Positions 36,173 to 44,981 of a DNA stretch of 64,000 nucleotides are shown piece by piece. Numbering within the stretch: the stretch's first letter is position 1; every line of letters starts with the position of its first letter. The notes beneath the pieces were generated by a model. That model saw only the letters and a program-made list of their open reading frames with translations. It was not told the origin of the DNA and did no database searches. Both the position numbers and the translations under genes were made by a program. Origin of the DNA: Micropruina sp. (GTDB lineage Bacteria > Actinomycetota > Actinomycetes > Propionibacteriales > Propionibacteriaceae); NCBI GenBank assembly GCA_016711205.1, contig JADJTM010000003.1, forward strand, positions 62,001-126,000, read 5' to 3'.

Positions 36173-37122
36173 CCACCACCGCCACCGCACCCGCGATCGA
36201 GGCGACCGGCCTGTCGCGTCGCTTCGGCGACGTGCAGGCGGTCGACGGCGTCGATCTGCGCATCGCCAAGGGTGCGGTGTTCGGCCTGCTCGGGCCGGAC
36301 GGGGCGGGCAAGTCGACGCTGATCCGGATGCTGGCCACCGTGCTCGGCCCCGATGACGGCGACGCCCGGGTGGCGGGCCATTCGGTGCGCCGGGCGTCCG
36401 AGAAGGTCACCCCGCTGATCGGCTACATGTCGCAGCAGTTCTCGCTGTACCCCGACCTGACCGTGGCCGAGAACATCGACTTCTTCGCCAAGCTGCGCGG
36501 GGTGCCCAAAGACGTCCGCCGGACGCGCATGATGAAGCTGCTCGAAGGCATGGGGCTGGCCGAGTTCGTCGACCGGCAGGCCGGCAAGCTCTCCGGCGGC
36601 ATGAAGCAGAAGCTGTTTCTGGCCAGCACCCTGATGCACGAGCCGGACGTGCTGCTGCTCGACGAGCCCACCACCGGCGTCGATCCGGTGTCGCGGCGCG
36701 AGTTCTGGCGCATTCTGGCCGGACTGCACCGACAGGGCACCACGGTGCTGGTCGCCACCCCCTACATGGACGAAGCGGAACGCTGCACCGAGGTCGCCTT
36801 TCTCGAGAGCGGACGCATCCGTCACCAGGGCAGCCCGGCGCAGATCAAGGCCCTGGTGCCCGGGCGGCTCTTCGAGGTGACGGCGGACGACCCCCGCGCC
36901 GCGCTCGCCGCCCTGCAGGCTTCGGTGGATCGGCCATCGCTGCCGGGCCTGCTGTCGGTGCATCTGTACGGCGATGTTCTCCGGGTGCTGCTCGAAACCG
37001 ACGACCCGGCGTCGGTCCACGCGGCGCTGCAGGCCGCCGGCATCGGTGCCGAGGTGCGTCCGGCGGCGGTCGACATGGAGACCGCCTTCGCCTTTCTCGC
37101 CGAACTGGGGACGGCGGCATGA
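36169..37122 (+). CDS. ABC exporter ATPase subunit 1
   Basis: A 317-aa ATPase. Walker A LLGPDGAGKSTLIRML, Q-loop YMSQQFSLYPDLTV, signature KLSGGMKQKL, Walker B VLLLDEPTTGVDP, and a switch region VATPYMDEAERC in which the usual switch His is replaced by Pro (ATPYMDEA). A ~90-residue C-terminal domain (about 225-317) resembles that of DrrA/YbhF-like ATPases. The altered switch residue suggests reduced hydrolysis at this site, with the second ATPase (39367-40358, switch THYMDEA) as the active partner. ATG overlaps the upstream stop. Confidence 0.9.
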   Translation: MTTTATAPAIEATGLSRRFGDVQAVDGVDLRIAKGAVFGLLGPDGAGKSTLIRMLATVLGPDDGDARVAGHSVRRASEKVTPLIGYMSQQFSLYPDLTVAENIDFFAKLRGVPKDVRRTRMMKLLEGMGLAEFVDRQAGKLSGGMKQKLFLASTLMHEPDVLLLDEPTTGVDPVSRREFWRILAGLHRQGTTVLVATPYMDEAERCTEVAFLESGRIRHQGSPAQIKALVPGRLFEVTADDPRAALAALQASVDRPSLPGLLSVHLYGDVLRVLLETDDPASVHAALQAAGIGAEVRPAAVDMETAFAFLAELGTAA

Positions 37123-38255
37123 GGTCGCTCAGCCGGATCGGCGCCGTCACCGCCAAGGAGTTCATCCACCTGTTGCGCGACCGGCGCACCCTGGCCGTGG
37201 TGCTGGCCCTGCCGGTGCTGCAGATGCTGCTGTTCGCGTATGCGATCAGCTTCGACGTCAAGAACGTCGCCACGGTGGTCATCGACCTCGACAAGACCCC
37301 GGCCAGCCAGGCCTACGTGAGCAGTTATGAGAGTTCCGACTTCTTCACCGTGGTCGGTACGGGGGACGATCTCGCCGCCGTCGACGGCGTCTTCGACCAC
37401 AACCAGGCGCTGATCGCGGTGGTCGTGCCGTCCGGTTTCGGACGGTCGCTGGCCGCCGGCGAGAAGGGGTCCGTCGCGGTCTACCTGGACGGCAGCGAAC
37501 CCACCGCCGCCCGCGTCGGGCAGGCGTTCAGCACCGCGCTGAACCAGGTGTACTCCCAACAGGTCACGATCCGGTGGGCCGACGCCCAGGGCCTGGACGT
37601 GACCGCCGCGGGTCAGCTCGAACCGCGCGTGCGCACCTGGTACAACCCCGAGAAGCGCAGTTCGGACTATCTGATTCCCGGCCTGATGGTGGTGATCATC
37701 ATGGTGGTCGCGGTGCAGCAGACCGCGGTCAGCCTCGTCCGCGAGCGCGAGCAGGGCACCGACGAGCAGCTGGCGATCAGCCCGATGCGGCGCTGGGAGA
37801 TGATGCTCGGCAAGGTCGCACCCTGGACGCTGCTCGCCTTTCTCGAACTGGCCGTGGTCACCGCGGTCGGCATGTGGTTCTTCGACCTTCCGTTGCGCGG
37901 CAGCATCGGGGTGCTCGCCCTGGGCGCGGCCCTGTTCGTGTTCTGTTCCCTGGGCCTGGGGTTGGTGATCTCGGCGGTGGCGCCGAGCCTCGAGACAGCC
38001 AACATGCTCGGCCTGTTGCTGTCGATTTTGCCCGCGTTCATCCTGTCCGGGTTCGCGTTTCCGCTCAGCTCGATTCCGGGCTGGCTGCAGGTGGTCAGCT
38101 GCCTGTTCCCCGCCCGGTTCATGGTGACCATCACGCGCGGGGTGTTTCTCAAGGGCGCCGGGCTGGCCGAACTGTGGCCCGAGATCGCGGCGCTCGGGGC
38201 CTATGCGGTGGTCGTGATCGCAGTCGCGATCGTGCTGACCAGGAGGCGTCGATGA
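37119..38255 (+). CDS. ABC-2 type permease 1
   Basis: A 378-aa permease. One N-terminal membrane segment (LAVVLALPVLQMLLFAYAIS), a large extracytoplasmic domain (~residues 45-175) and five C-terminal segments (LIPGLMVVIIMVVAVQQTAV onward), the YbhS/YhhJ layout. RDRRTLAVVLALPVLQ is typical of the family. ATG overlaps the ATPase stop (ATGA); it probably forms a heterodimer with the next gene product. Confidence 0.9.
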   Translation: MRSLSRIGAVTAKEFIHLLRDRRTLAVVLALPVLQMLLFAYAISFDVKNVATVVIDLDKTPASQAYVSSYESSDFFTVVGTGDDLAAVDGVFDHNQALIAVVVPSGFGRSLAAGEKGSVAVYLDGSEPTAARVGQAFSTALNQVYSQQVTIRWADAQGLDVTAAGQLEPRVRTWYNPEKRSSDYLIPGLMVVIIMVVAVQQTAVSLVREREQGTDEQLAISPMRRWEMMLGKVAPWTLLAFLELAVVTAVGMWFFDLPLRGSIGVLALGAALFVFCSLGLGLVISAVAPSLETANMLGLLLSILPAFILSGFAFPLSSIPGWLQVVSCLFPARFMVTITRGVFLKGAGLAELWPEIAALGAYAVVVIAVAIVLTRRRR

Positions 38256-39370
38256 GCGGGCATCGGATCCGGTTGTTGATGTGGAAGGAGTTCCTGCAGC
38301 TTCGCCGCGACCCGTTGCTGCTGCGGCTGCTGTTCCTGATGCCGATTCTGCAGCTGCTGCTGTTCGGCTACGTGGTGGCTGCCGACGTGAAGAACCTCAG
38401 CACCGCCGTGGTCGATCTCGACCGCACGTCCACCTCGCGCGCGCTCGAGGCGAGCTTCGGGGCGTCCGACTACTTCGTGATCACCCAGCATCCGGGGGAG
38501 ACCGACCTGAAGCACCTGATGGACACCGGCGCCATCTCGATCGCGATCGTCATTCCGGAGGGCACCCAGGCCGCGCTCGACCAGGGGCAGACGGCGCCGA
38601 TCGGTGTCGTCGTCGACGGCTCCGACAGTCAGGTGGCCAGCGTCGGCAGCGGCTACGCCAGCCAGATCATCGCCCGGTTCAACGCCGATCGGATGGCGTC
38701 GCAGGGCATCTCGGTGCAGGCGCCGGGTGTCGACGCACGCGTACGGGTGATGTTCAATCCGACGCTGGCTTCGGTGAACACGATGATCCCTGGCCTGGTG
38801 GCGGCGATCGTGATGATCTCGATCATGGCGGTGATGGGCCAGGCCGTGGTCAAGGAACGCGAGCGTGGCACGCTCGAGCAGATGTTCGTCACACCGATCA
38901 AACCGGTGGAGTACCTGATCGGCAAGGTCACCCCCTATGCGATCGCAGCGACCGTCCAGCTGTTGGTGGTGGCGTTGGTGGGCATCTATTGGTTCGGGGT
39001 GCCGTTCGCCGGCCAGCTCAGCGTGGTCGCGGCCGGGCTGGGCCTGTTCATGCTCACCTCGATCGGCATGGGCCTGTTGATCTCGCTGGTCTCGCACACC
39101 CGGCAGCAGGCCCAGCAGCTGATGATGCTGCTGTTGCTGCCCAGCTTCGTGTTGTCGGGTTTCATCTTTCCGATCGACTCGATGCCGGCGGCGATCCAGC
39201 CGCTGTCGTGGTTCATCCCGTTGACCTGGGCGATCCAGATTCTTCGCGGCGCCTTCATCAAGGGCAGCGGGTTCGAGGCGCTCTCGACGCAGTTCTGGGT
39301 GTTGGGGCTGTTCGCCGTGGTGATCTTCGGGGCGGCGATCGCGGCGACCAGACGGAGGCTGACCGAATGA
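38252..39370 (+). CDS. ABC-2 type permease 2
   Basis: A 372-aa paralogue of the preceding permease with the same topology: N-terminal segment LLRLLFLMPILQLLLFGYVV, extracytoplasmic domain, then five segments starting at NTMIPGLVAAIVMISIMAVM. The coupling-like stretch KERERGTLEQMFVTPIKPVEYLIGK precedes segment 3. ATG 38252 and stop are coupled to both neighbours by 4-bp overlaps. Likely function is export of a hydrophobic compound. Confidence 0.9.
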   Translation: MSGHRIRLLMWKEFLQLRRDPLLLRLLFLMPILQLLLFGYVVAADVKNLSTAVVDLDRTSTSRALEASFGASDYFVITQHPGETDLKHLMDTGAISIAIVIPEGTQAALDQGQTAPIGVVVDGSDSQVASVGSGYASQIIARFNADRMASQGISVQAPGVDARVRVMFNPTLASVNTMIPGLVAAIVMISIMAVMGQAVVKERERGTLEQMFVTPIKPVEYLIGKVTPYAIAATVQLLVVALVGIYWFGVPFAGQLSVVAAGLGLFMLTSIGMGLLISLVSHTRQQAQQLMMLLLLPSFVLSGFIFPIDSMPAAIQPLSWFIPLTWAIQILRGAFIKGSGFEALSTQFWVLGLFAVVIFGAAIAATRRRLTE

Positions 39371-40358
39371 GCGGCGTGGATCCCGTCCGGCCAGGTCCGC
39401 TGTTGGGTACCGCGCCGAACCCCGACGCCGCACTGTCGGTGCGCGGGCTGACCAAGCGGTTCGGCAGCTTCACGGCCGTGGACGGCATCGACTTCGACGT
39501 GCCCCGCGGCCAGATCTTCGGCTTTCTGGGCCCCAACGGTTCCGGCAAGACCACGACCATCCGCATGTTGACCGGCACCAGCGGCGCGAACGCGGGTGCG
39601 GCGCTGGTGCTCGGCGAGGACGTGCTGAGCCACCCCGAGCGGGTCAAGAAGCGGTTCGGCTACATGTCGCAGAAGTTCGCCCTGTTCGAGGACCTGACGG
39701 TGGAGGAGAACCTGCGCTTCTACGCCGGCGTCTACGACCTGTCGGCCGAGGAGTTCGCCAAGCAGCGCGCGTACGTGCTCGCCATGGCCGACCTGCGCGG
39801 CCGCGAGAACGAGCTGACCGCCAACCTGTCGGTGGGCTGGCGGCAGCGGCTGGCGCTGGGCACCGCCACGATCCACCAACCGGAACTGTTGTTCCTGGAC
39901 GAGCCGACCGGCGGCGTCGACCCGGTGGCCAGGCGGCACTTCTGGGACCTGCTTTACGACCTGGCCAGCCGCGGCGTCACCCTGTTCGTCACCACCCACT
40001 ACATGGACGAGGCCAGCCACTGCAATCAGCTGGCCTTCATCTACCGCGGCGGCCTGATCGCCGAGGGGCGCCGCACGACATTCGCCGCGACCTGATCACC
40101 GAGCAGGTGGTCGAGGTGTCGGTGGGCGACGTGGACGGTGCTCTGCAATGGCTGGAGCGCGCGCCCTGGGTGGAGGAGGCCTACCTGTCCGGCGCCCGGC
40201 TGCACGCGGTGCTGCAGCCGGCCTGGGCGGGTGAGGATCCGGCGGGCACCGTCGCTGCGCAGCTGCGCTCAGCCGGCTTCACCGACGCCGTCGTGGTGAT
40301 CGTCGAAGCGACGCTCGAGGATGTGTTCGTCAACCTGGTGGCGCGGCAGGAGCAGTAG
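39367..40358 (+). pseudogene. ABC exporter ATPase subunit 2, apparent single-base frameshift near the C-terminus
   Basis: From ATG 39367 a full ATPase core is read: FLGPNGSGKTTTIRML (Walker A), YMSQKFALFEDLTV, NLSVGWRQRLALG (signature variant LSVGW), LLFLDEPTGGVDP and VTTHYMDEAS (switch His). The frame then stops at 40095 after AEGRRTTFAAT. One extra base after GGGG 40065-40068 joins AEG to a PHDIRRDLITEQ-like segment and continues VEVSVGDVDGALQWLERAPW to LEDVFVNLVARQEQ at 40358, the normal C-terminal domain. The core may still function, but the most likely cause is a missed base. Confidence 0.85.
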
Positions 40359-40373
40359 TGGTTGGCGTTCCAC

Positions 40374-41321
40374 TCAGGCGTTGTTGAGCGGCGACTCCGT
40401 GGCTAGCCGCGCCGCCGGATCGTCCGCGGCACCCCGATCCTGCTCGCGGGGCACGGGACGGGTGGCGTCCAGCAGGCGCAGCAGGGCTCCCAGGGCGCCG
40501 CAGGTGACGCCGACCAGGGCCGACACGCCGCCCACGTAGGCGATGAAGCCCGAGGTGACGTCCGCGGTATCGGGATCGATGTTCCAGGTGAGGTAGCCGG
40601 CGGCCGTCGACAGGGCGAGGCCGCAGATGGCGAGCATGACCAGGATCACCGACGTGGCGCCCGGACGATGCGCGCGGTCGCGCAGCCGTCCGGCGCGCTC
40701 GGCGATGCGGATCGCCGCCACCGCCAGGTAGCCCCAGGCCGAGGCGACCAGCACGGCCGCCGCGATGTCCGAGGGACGGTGCCAGTGGTTCACGAGGGTG
40801 GCGAGGCCGTATGCGGATACGCCGATCACGCCGAACGCGGTGGTGATCGAGCGCAGCGAGGGGGGCACCACCAGGATCAGCCCGACCAGCCCGGCCGCGG
40901 CCACCGTGGTGTGGCCCGACGGCAGCGTGTTGGTGCTGTTCCAGGCACCCAGGCCCAGCAGGTCGTCGCGCTCGAAGACCCCGTTCTTGAGCACCTGGGT
41001 GGTGATGTTGGCGCCGGCCACCGCCACGGCGGCCGCGATCGCGGCCACCCACCGTCCGCGCAGGGCACCGATCAACAGCACCACGGCGATGATGCCGGCC
41101 ACCATCGGGATCGACACGGTGTTGAGCAACTGGTCGGCCTGTTCGTCGATCCGCCACGAGCCGACCTGGGAGCCCTCCAGCGCCAGGGAGTCGAAGGCCT
41201 GCCCCGAGCGGTGGGTGACCATCGCCCACCAGGTCAGCCAGACCAGTGCGGCGGCCAGCACGGCGGCGGCGATCGGCGAGGCGACACCGGGCAGCGGCCG
41301 GCCGGCTGGGGGCTCACTCAC
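40374..41321 (-). CDS. PAP2-superfamily membrane phosphatase
   Basis: A 315-aa protein with GTG start and about seven hydrophobic segments. The phosphatase signature is partly kept: TNTLPSGHTTVAAAGLVG (PSGHT) and LVNHWHRPSDIAAAVLV (motif 3, H-x3-D with Arg nearby), while motif 1 is degenerate (VLKNGVFERDD). It probably dephosphorylates undecaprenyl-pyrophosphate or other lipid phosphates. The ~80-residue C-terminal extension adds two membrane helices. Convergent with the exporter operon, 15 bp apart. Confidence 0.83.
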   Translation of the reverse strand: MSEPPAGRPLPGVASPIAAAVLAAALVWLTWWAMVTHRSGQAFDSLALEGSQVGSWRIDEQADQLLNTVSIPMVAGIIAVVLLIGALRGRWVAAIAAAVAVAGANITTQVLKNGVFERDDLLGLGAWNSTNTLPSGHTTVAAAGLVGLILVVPPSLRSITTAFGVIGVSAYGLATLVNHWHRPSDIAAAVLVASAWGYLAVAAIRIAERAGRLRDRAHRPGATSVILVMLAICGLALSTAAGYLTWNIDPDTADVTSGFIAYVGGVSALVGVTCGALGALLRLLDATRPVPREQDRGAADDPAARLATESPLNNA

Positions 41322-41490
41322 CCCACCATGTTCCCACCATTGCGCAAGGCGACGAGGGCGGACGCGAGGGCGGAGGGCAGCAGCTTCACCAGCACGGATC
41401 GTGCAAAGTCGGCGACACGTGGGCCGGACCGCCGGCGGATCGGCCGGCGGGACGATAATCGCTTACCGGATCGGCGCGAAGGAGCATTCC

Positions 41491-41775
41491 ATGGCAGGCG
41501 CAAAGCGCATCCTCGTCATCTGCGGAATGGGCGTGGCCACGTCGATGATGGTGGTGCAGAAGATCCGCGCCTTCTGCGAGTCGGACGGGCTGAGCGCCAC
41601 GATCACGCACGGCGAGGTGGCCGACCTGGTGTCGGGCCGGGCCGATGCGGACTTCATCGTGGCCGCCACCCAGGTGCCGAGCAGCGTGACGATCCCGGTC
41701 ATCGCGGGGCTGCCGTTCCTGACCGGTATCGGGGTGGAAGCGGTGTACGACCAGATCCGGGCCCAGTTCGAGTGA
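41491..41775 (+). CDS. Orphan PTS IIB component, galactitol/lactose-type fold
   Basis: A 94-aa protein; ATG 41491 after GAAGGAGC. The P-loop-like site ILVICGMGVATSMMVVQKI carries the phospho-cysteine of GatB/PTS_IIB domains (C-G-x-G-x-x-T-S), and the rest keeps the small alpha/beta fold (ADFIVAATQVPSS, IPVIAGLPFLTGIG). IIB passes phosphate from IIA to sugar during uptake. No IIA or IIC gene is present within the window, so it either works with components elsewhere or has a regulatory role. Confidence 0.85.
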   Translation: MAGAKRILVICGMGVATSMMVVQKIRAFCESDGLSATITHGEVADLVSGRADADFIVAATQVPSSVTIPVIAGLPFLTGIGVEAVYDQIRAQFE

Positions 41776-41822
41776 GTCGGTCTCGCCGAGCTGGTCGCGA
41801 GGCCCGCACTCGGCCCTGGCGC

Positions 41823-41931
41823 CACTTTGTGGTGGATATGACGGGCGCATTGGCCCCCGGCACGCGAGTTCGCGACTTTGTGGTTGATATGAATACCCCA
41901 CGGGGGTAGTGATAACAACCACAAAGTGGCG
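41823..41931. repeat. Palindromic repeat (family with CCACTTTGTGGTTGATAT), copy 1
   Basis: The gene-free interval 41776-42136 contains ACTTTGTGGTTGATATGAAT...CCCC (41875-41899) facing GGGGGTAGTGATAACAACC...ACAAAGT (to 41927), 22 of 25 positions paired. A further half copy, CCACTTTGTGGTGGATATGA, lies at 41822-41841. The right arm recurs at 53922-53952. Confidence 0.75.
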
Positions 41932-42136
41932 GAACCTCTGAACCTGGGTGATGCGGCGCCGACTCGTCGCTCAAAAGCACCAGAACTTCGCGGCAGCCCG
42001 CGGGGTCGGCGGTCGGCGCGGGCGAATCGGGTCGTTGTCCTCGATTCAGCCGTTGTTCTTGGCTGGCGCGAGTAGTTGTGAACAATCACCCCGATGTCCG
42101 GGTGGCCCGCCACCCGGCCACCCGGCCGGTTGCCCG

Positions 42137-44833
42137 TCAGCTGCGCGGCACCTGACGCAGTTCGGCCAGTGGGCGCGGCACCCCGTCGCGCAGCACCGCC
42201 GGGTCGGCGTTCAGGTAGCGCGACGACGACACCAGGGTGGTCAGGTTGGCGAAGAAGCCGACCGGACGTCCGTGCTCGTCCAGGGCCACGTCGGTGCGGG
42301 ACGATGGCAGGTACCAGTCCAGCGAGGGATCGGGGTCGTCGAGGGCCACGGCCTGCGGGCTCGGGCCGCCCGGCCGGTTCGGGAAGCCCGGCGGGTTGGG
42401 ATCGGCGTGGCCGGTCAGGGACGTCCGCAGCGCCTCCAGGTCGGACCACTCGGTGCCGCTCAGTTGCTCGGGCACCAGCCGGGCGTAGGTCTGTTCGCGC
42501 AGCGAGGTCTGCAGCCGCTCGGCCACGTCCACCACGTTCTGCCCGGCGACCCGCAACCGGAGCCACTGCTGGCGCTGCCACTGGGGGTCGCTGGCGAACC
42601 GACGGCGCAGCCGCATGCCGGCCACCACGCCGCGCAAGGCCAGCGAGGCGATGTCGGACCGGGTCATGAACAGGTTGTTGCCGCCCTCGTTGCTGCGCTG
42701 CCGCACCACGGCGATCCGCGCCTGAAAGGCCGGCATCTGCAGTTGCGCGTTGTCGCGCCACTGCAGCCCGGTGCCGATGATCGCGCTGATGAAGCCGCTC
42801 ATCGTGGCCCGCAGGGGACTGGCGAGTTGCTTGGCGGCCCGGGCGTCGCCCATCAGGTACACGTCCTGATGGGCTGCACCCACGGGATGGGGGGCCAGAT
42901 CGATGCCGACTGTGGGCCACAGCGGCAACGGCGAGTCGAACATGTGGATCGGAAAGTTGGACGTCACGCCACCGTCGGTCAGCCACAGCTCCTGGGCGAC
43001 CGGCTCGGCGTCCGCCTGAGTGAGCGGGAAGCGCAGGTCGGTGCCGTCCGGGGCGGCGATCCGCTCGCCGAACTCCGTGCGCACCGGTACCGATCCCTGC
43101 CGCAGCTCGTACAGCCGGACGGCTTGGAACAGCGCCGGCAGCGCGAGCGAGGCCCGGGTGGCGAACACCACCGGCAGGTCCCAGGGCTGCGGGAACGGGT
43201 ACAGCGCGAGCAACTCACCGGTGGCCAGGCAACGCACCTGCCGAGCCTGGGCGCCGAGCGTCATCGCCTCGATCACCCGGCGGGGCAGCAGCCCGTCCAG
43301 ATCGGACGGGTCGAAGTACAGCTCGTCGCCCGGCGCGGCGACGGGCAGCGGGAAGCGGTAGGGCGCCCGGCGGATCAACTCGGTGCTCATCAACTCCAGG
43401 TTGATGGACCGCAACCGCGGGTCGTCGGCCGCCCGCCGTCCGGCACCCTCGGGATCGCCGGGAACGAAGTCGCCGCCCGTCCACATGTGGCCGAAGCGCA
43501 GCACGTCGTCGCCCGGCAGCCCGGCCAGGTCGGCCAGCGCCTGGGTCAGCCAGTCGGTGAGGTTCGGGCCCACGGTGCGGCGGGGCAGCACCTGCGCGGT
43601 GCGGTCGAACAGCCGGGCGACCCGGTCGCGCCACGAGCCGTCGCCGTCGGCCGCACCCGAACCGCCGATCAGGCCGAACCGGTGCTGTTTCGCGTCGGAC
43701 GAGATGAGGGCGACGCCGAAGCCGAAGCCGATCAGCACCAGGGCCACCTCGGCAACCAGGAACACGATCGTGATCAGCAGCCCGACACCACCCATCGCGT
43801 AGACGGCGGCAGCCACCCAGCCGGCAGCCAGGGCCAGCGGCACGATCACCGTGCCCAGCCAGTCGCGCGGGGGTGCCGGCGGGGGCGCGGCCGGCAGCGG
43901 CTCGGCGAAGCCGCCGGACGCCGCCGGCGCAGGCGCACGGGCGGTGATGGCCAAGGCGGCCAGCGGCACCAGCCAGCCGAAGGCCAGCCAGAGCAGCAGT
44001 GCCGACCACAGGTAGTTGCCGGGGCTCCACCACGGACCACCCCAGCGCCAGGGCGCCGCCGCCGACAGGCCCAACGGAGCCAGCACGAACGGCAACAGGG
44101 TCAACCACAGCGCGCGGGCCGGCAGGCTGACCAGCAGCAGCAGTGCGCCGCGGACGAACTGCTGCCGCATCGCTGCTGCGATCACCCGGAACAGCGGGGT
44201 GCCGTCCGGGGTGGGTTTGAACAGTTGCACCAGCCGGAACTGTTCGGGGCCTGCGGGCTGATCACTCTGCGTCACCCAGGCGACGATGTCGGCCATCCCG
44301 GCGAAGCCCTGCCGCAGTCGTCCCTGCGCCACCTGGGCGGGGCCGAGTTGGTCGCTGCGATTACGCCCGGACGGTGCCCGCGCCCGTCCGAGTTCGGCGG
44401 CTGCGGCCAGCGAGGCGGCGATCGCTCCGGCGGACGCTCCGCCGAGGTTGCGGAAGCGAAAGTGCCGGGCCAGCTCGCACAGCGCCAGCGGGTAGATCAC
44501 CGCACTGGTGGTGCCGCCCTTCATCGTCACGTCGAGGCTGCGCCGGCAGAACTCCTGCTGGGCGGCGGTGAACTGGTCGTTGCCACCGTCCTCGTCCAGC
44601 ACCGGGCCCGGCGCCTCGTGCAGCCGCGGGCTCGCGGCCAGGGCATCGTCCAGAACGTAGGCGTCCGGATTCTGCAGCCCGGGTTGTGGTGAGCCCTGAT
44701 GCCACAGCCAGCCGTCCGGCTCGTGCAGTTGATGGCCGCGGTAGTCGACCAGGTCGGCAGGCAGATCGCGATGACCCTGAGTGAGCAGCACCGTCAGGGT
44801 GTCGAGGGCGGCGGTGGTGCGAGGGACGGGCAT
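42137..44833 (-). CDS. Large patatin-like phospholipase with internal membrane segments
   Basis: An 898-aa protein; ATG 44831-44833 follows CTGGAGGA. The patatin core starts at SLDVTMKGGTTSAVIYPLAL and has nucleophile elbow NLGGASAGAIAASLA (G-x-S-x-G, ~residue 150) and the catalytic Asp motif WLTDGGVTSNFPIHMF (~residue 625). Between them, residues ~245-385 contain four or more strongly hydrophobic segments (ALLLLVSLPARALWLTLLPF, YLWSALLLWLAFGWLVPLAA, VIVPLALAAGWVAAAVYAMG, LLITIVFLVAEVALVLIGFG), so the fold is interrupted by a membrane insert. A ~230-residue C-terminal region is unassigned. Presumably a membrane-bound lipid acyl hydrolase of unknown substrate. Confidence 0.82.
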   Translation of the reverse strand: MPVPRTTAALDTLTVLLTQGHRDLPADLVDYRGHQLHEPDGWLWHQGSPQPGLQNPDAYVLDDALAASPRLHEAPGPVLDEDGGNDQFTAAQQEFCRRSLDVTMKGGTTSAVIYPLALCELARHFRFRNLGGASAGAIAASLAAAAELGRARAPSGRNRSDQLGPAQVAQGRLRQGFAGMADIVAWVTQSDQPAGPEQFRLVQLFKPTPDGTPLFRVIAAAMRQQFVRGALLLLVSLPARALWLTLLPFVLAPLGLSAAAPWRWGGPWWSPGNYLWSALLLWLAFGWLVPLAALAITARAPAPAASGGFAEPLPAAPPPAPPRDWLGTVIVPLALAAGWVAAAVYAMGGVGLLITIVFLVAEVALVLIGFGFGVALISSDAKQHRFGLIGGSGAADGDGSWRDRVARLFDRTAQVLPRRTVGPNLTDWLTQALADLAGLPGDDVLRFGHMWTGGDFVPGDPEGAGRRAADDPRLRSINLELMSTELIRRAPYRFPLPVAAPGDELYFDPSDLDGLLPRRVIEAMTLGAQARQVRCLATGELLALYPFPQPWDLPVVFATRASLALPALFQAVRLYELRQGSVPVRTEFGERIAAPDGTDLRFPLTQADAEPVAQELWLTDGGVTSNFPIHMFDSPLPLWPTVGIDLAPHPVGAAHQDVYLMGDARAAKQLASPLRATMSGFISAIIGTGLQWRDNAQLQMPAFQARIAVVRQRSNEGGNNLFMTRSDIASLALRGVVAGMRLRRRFASDPQWQRQQWLRLRVAGQNVVDVAERLQTSLREQTYARLVPEQLSGTEWSDLEALRTSLTGHADPNPPGFPNRPGGPSPQAVALDDPDPSLDWYLPSSRTDVALDEHGRPVGFFANLTTLVSSSRYLNADPAVLRDGVPRPLAELRQVPRS

Positions 44834-44981
44834 GGTTCCTCCAGCGGTCAGCCGAGTGGTGGCACCTCGTGGTGCTCTCTCAGACCCACCACAGGAGCGA
44901 CCGTACCGGGCGCGGATACCCCGTCCGACTGGGTAGTAGTGCGAGTTTCCATCCGCTCCGCGCTTCGGCAGAGTGGGAACC

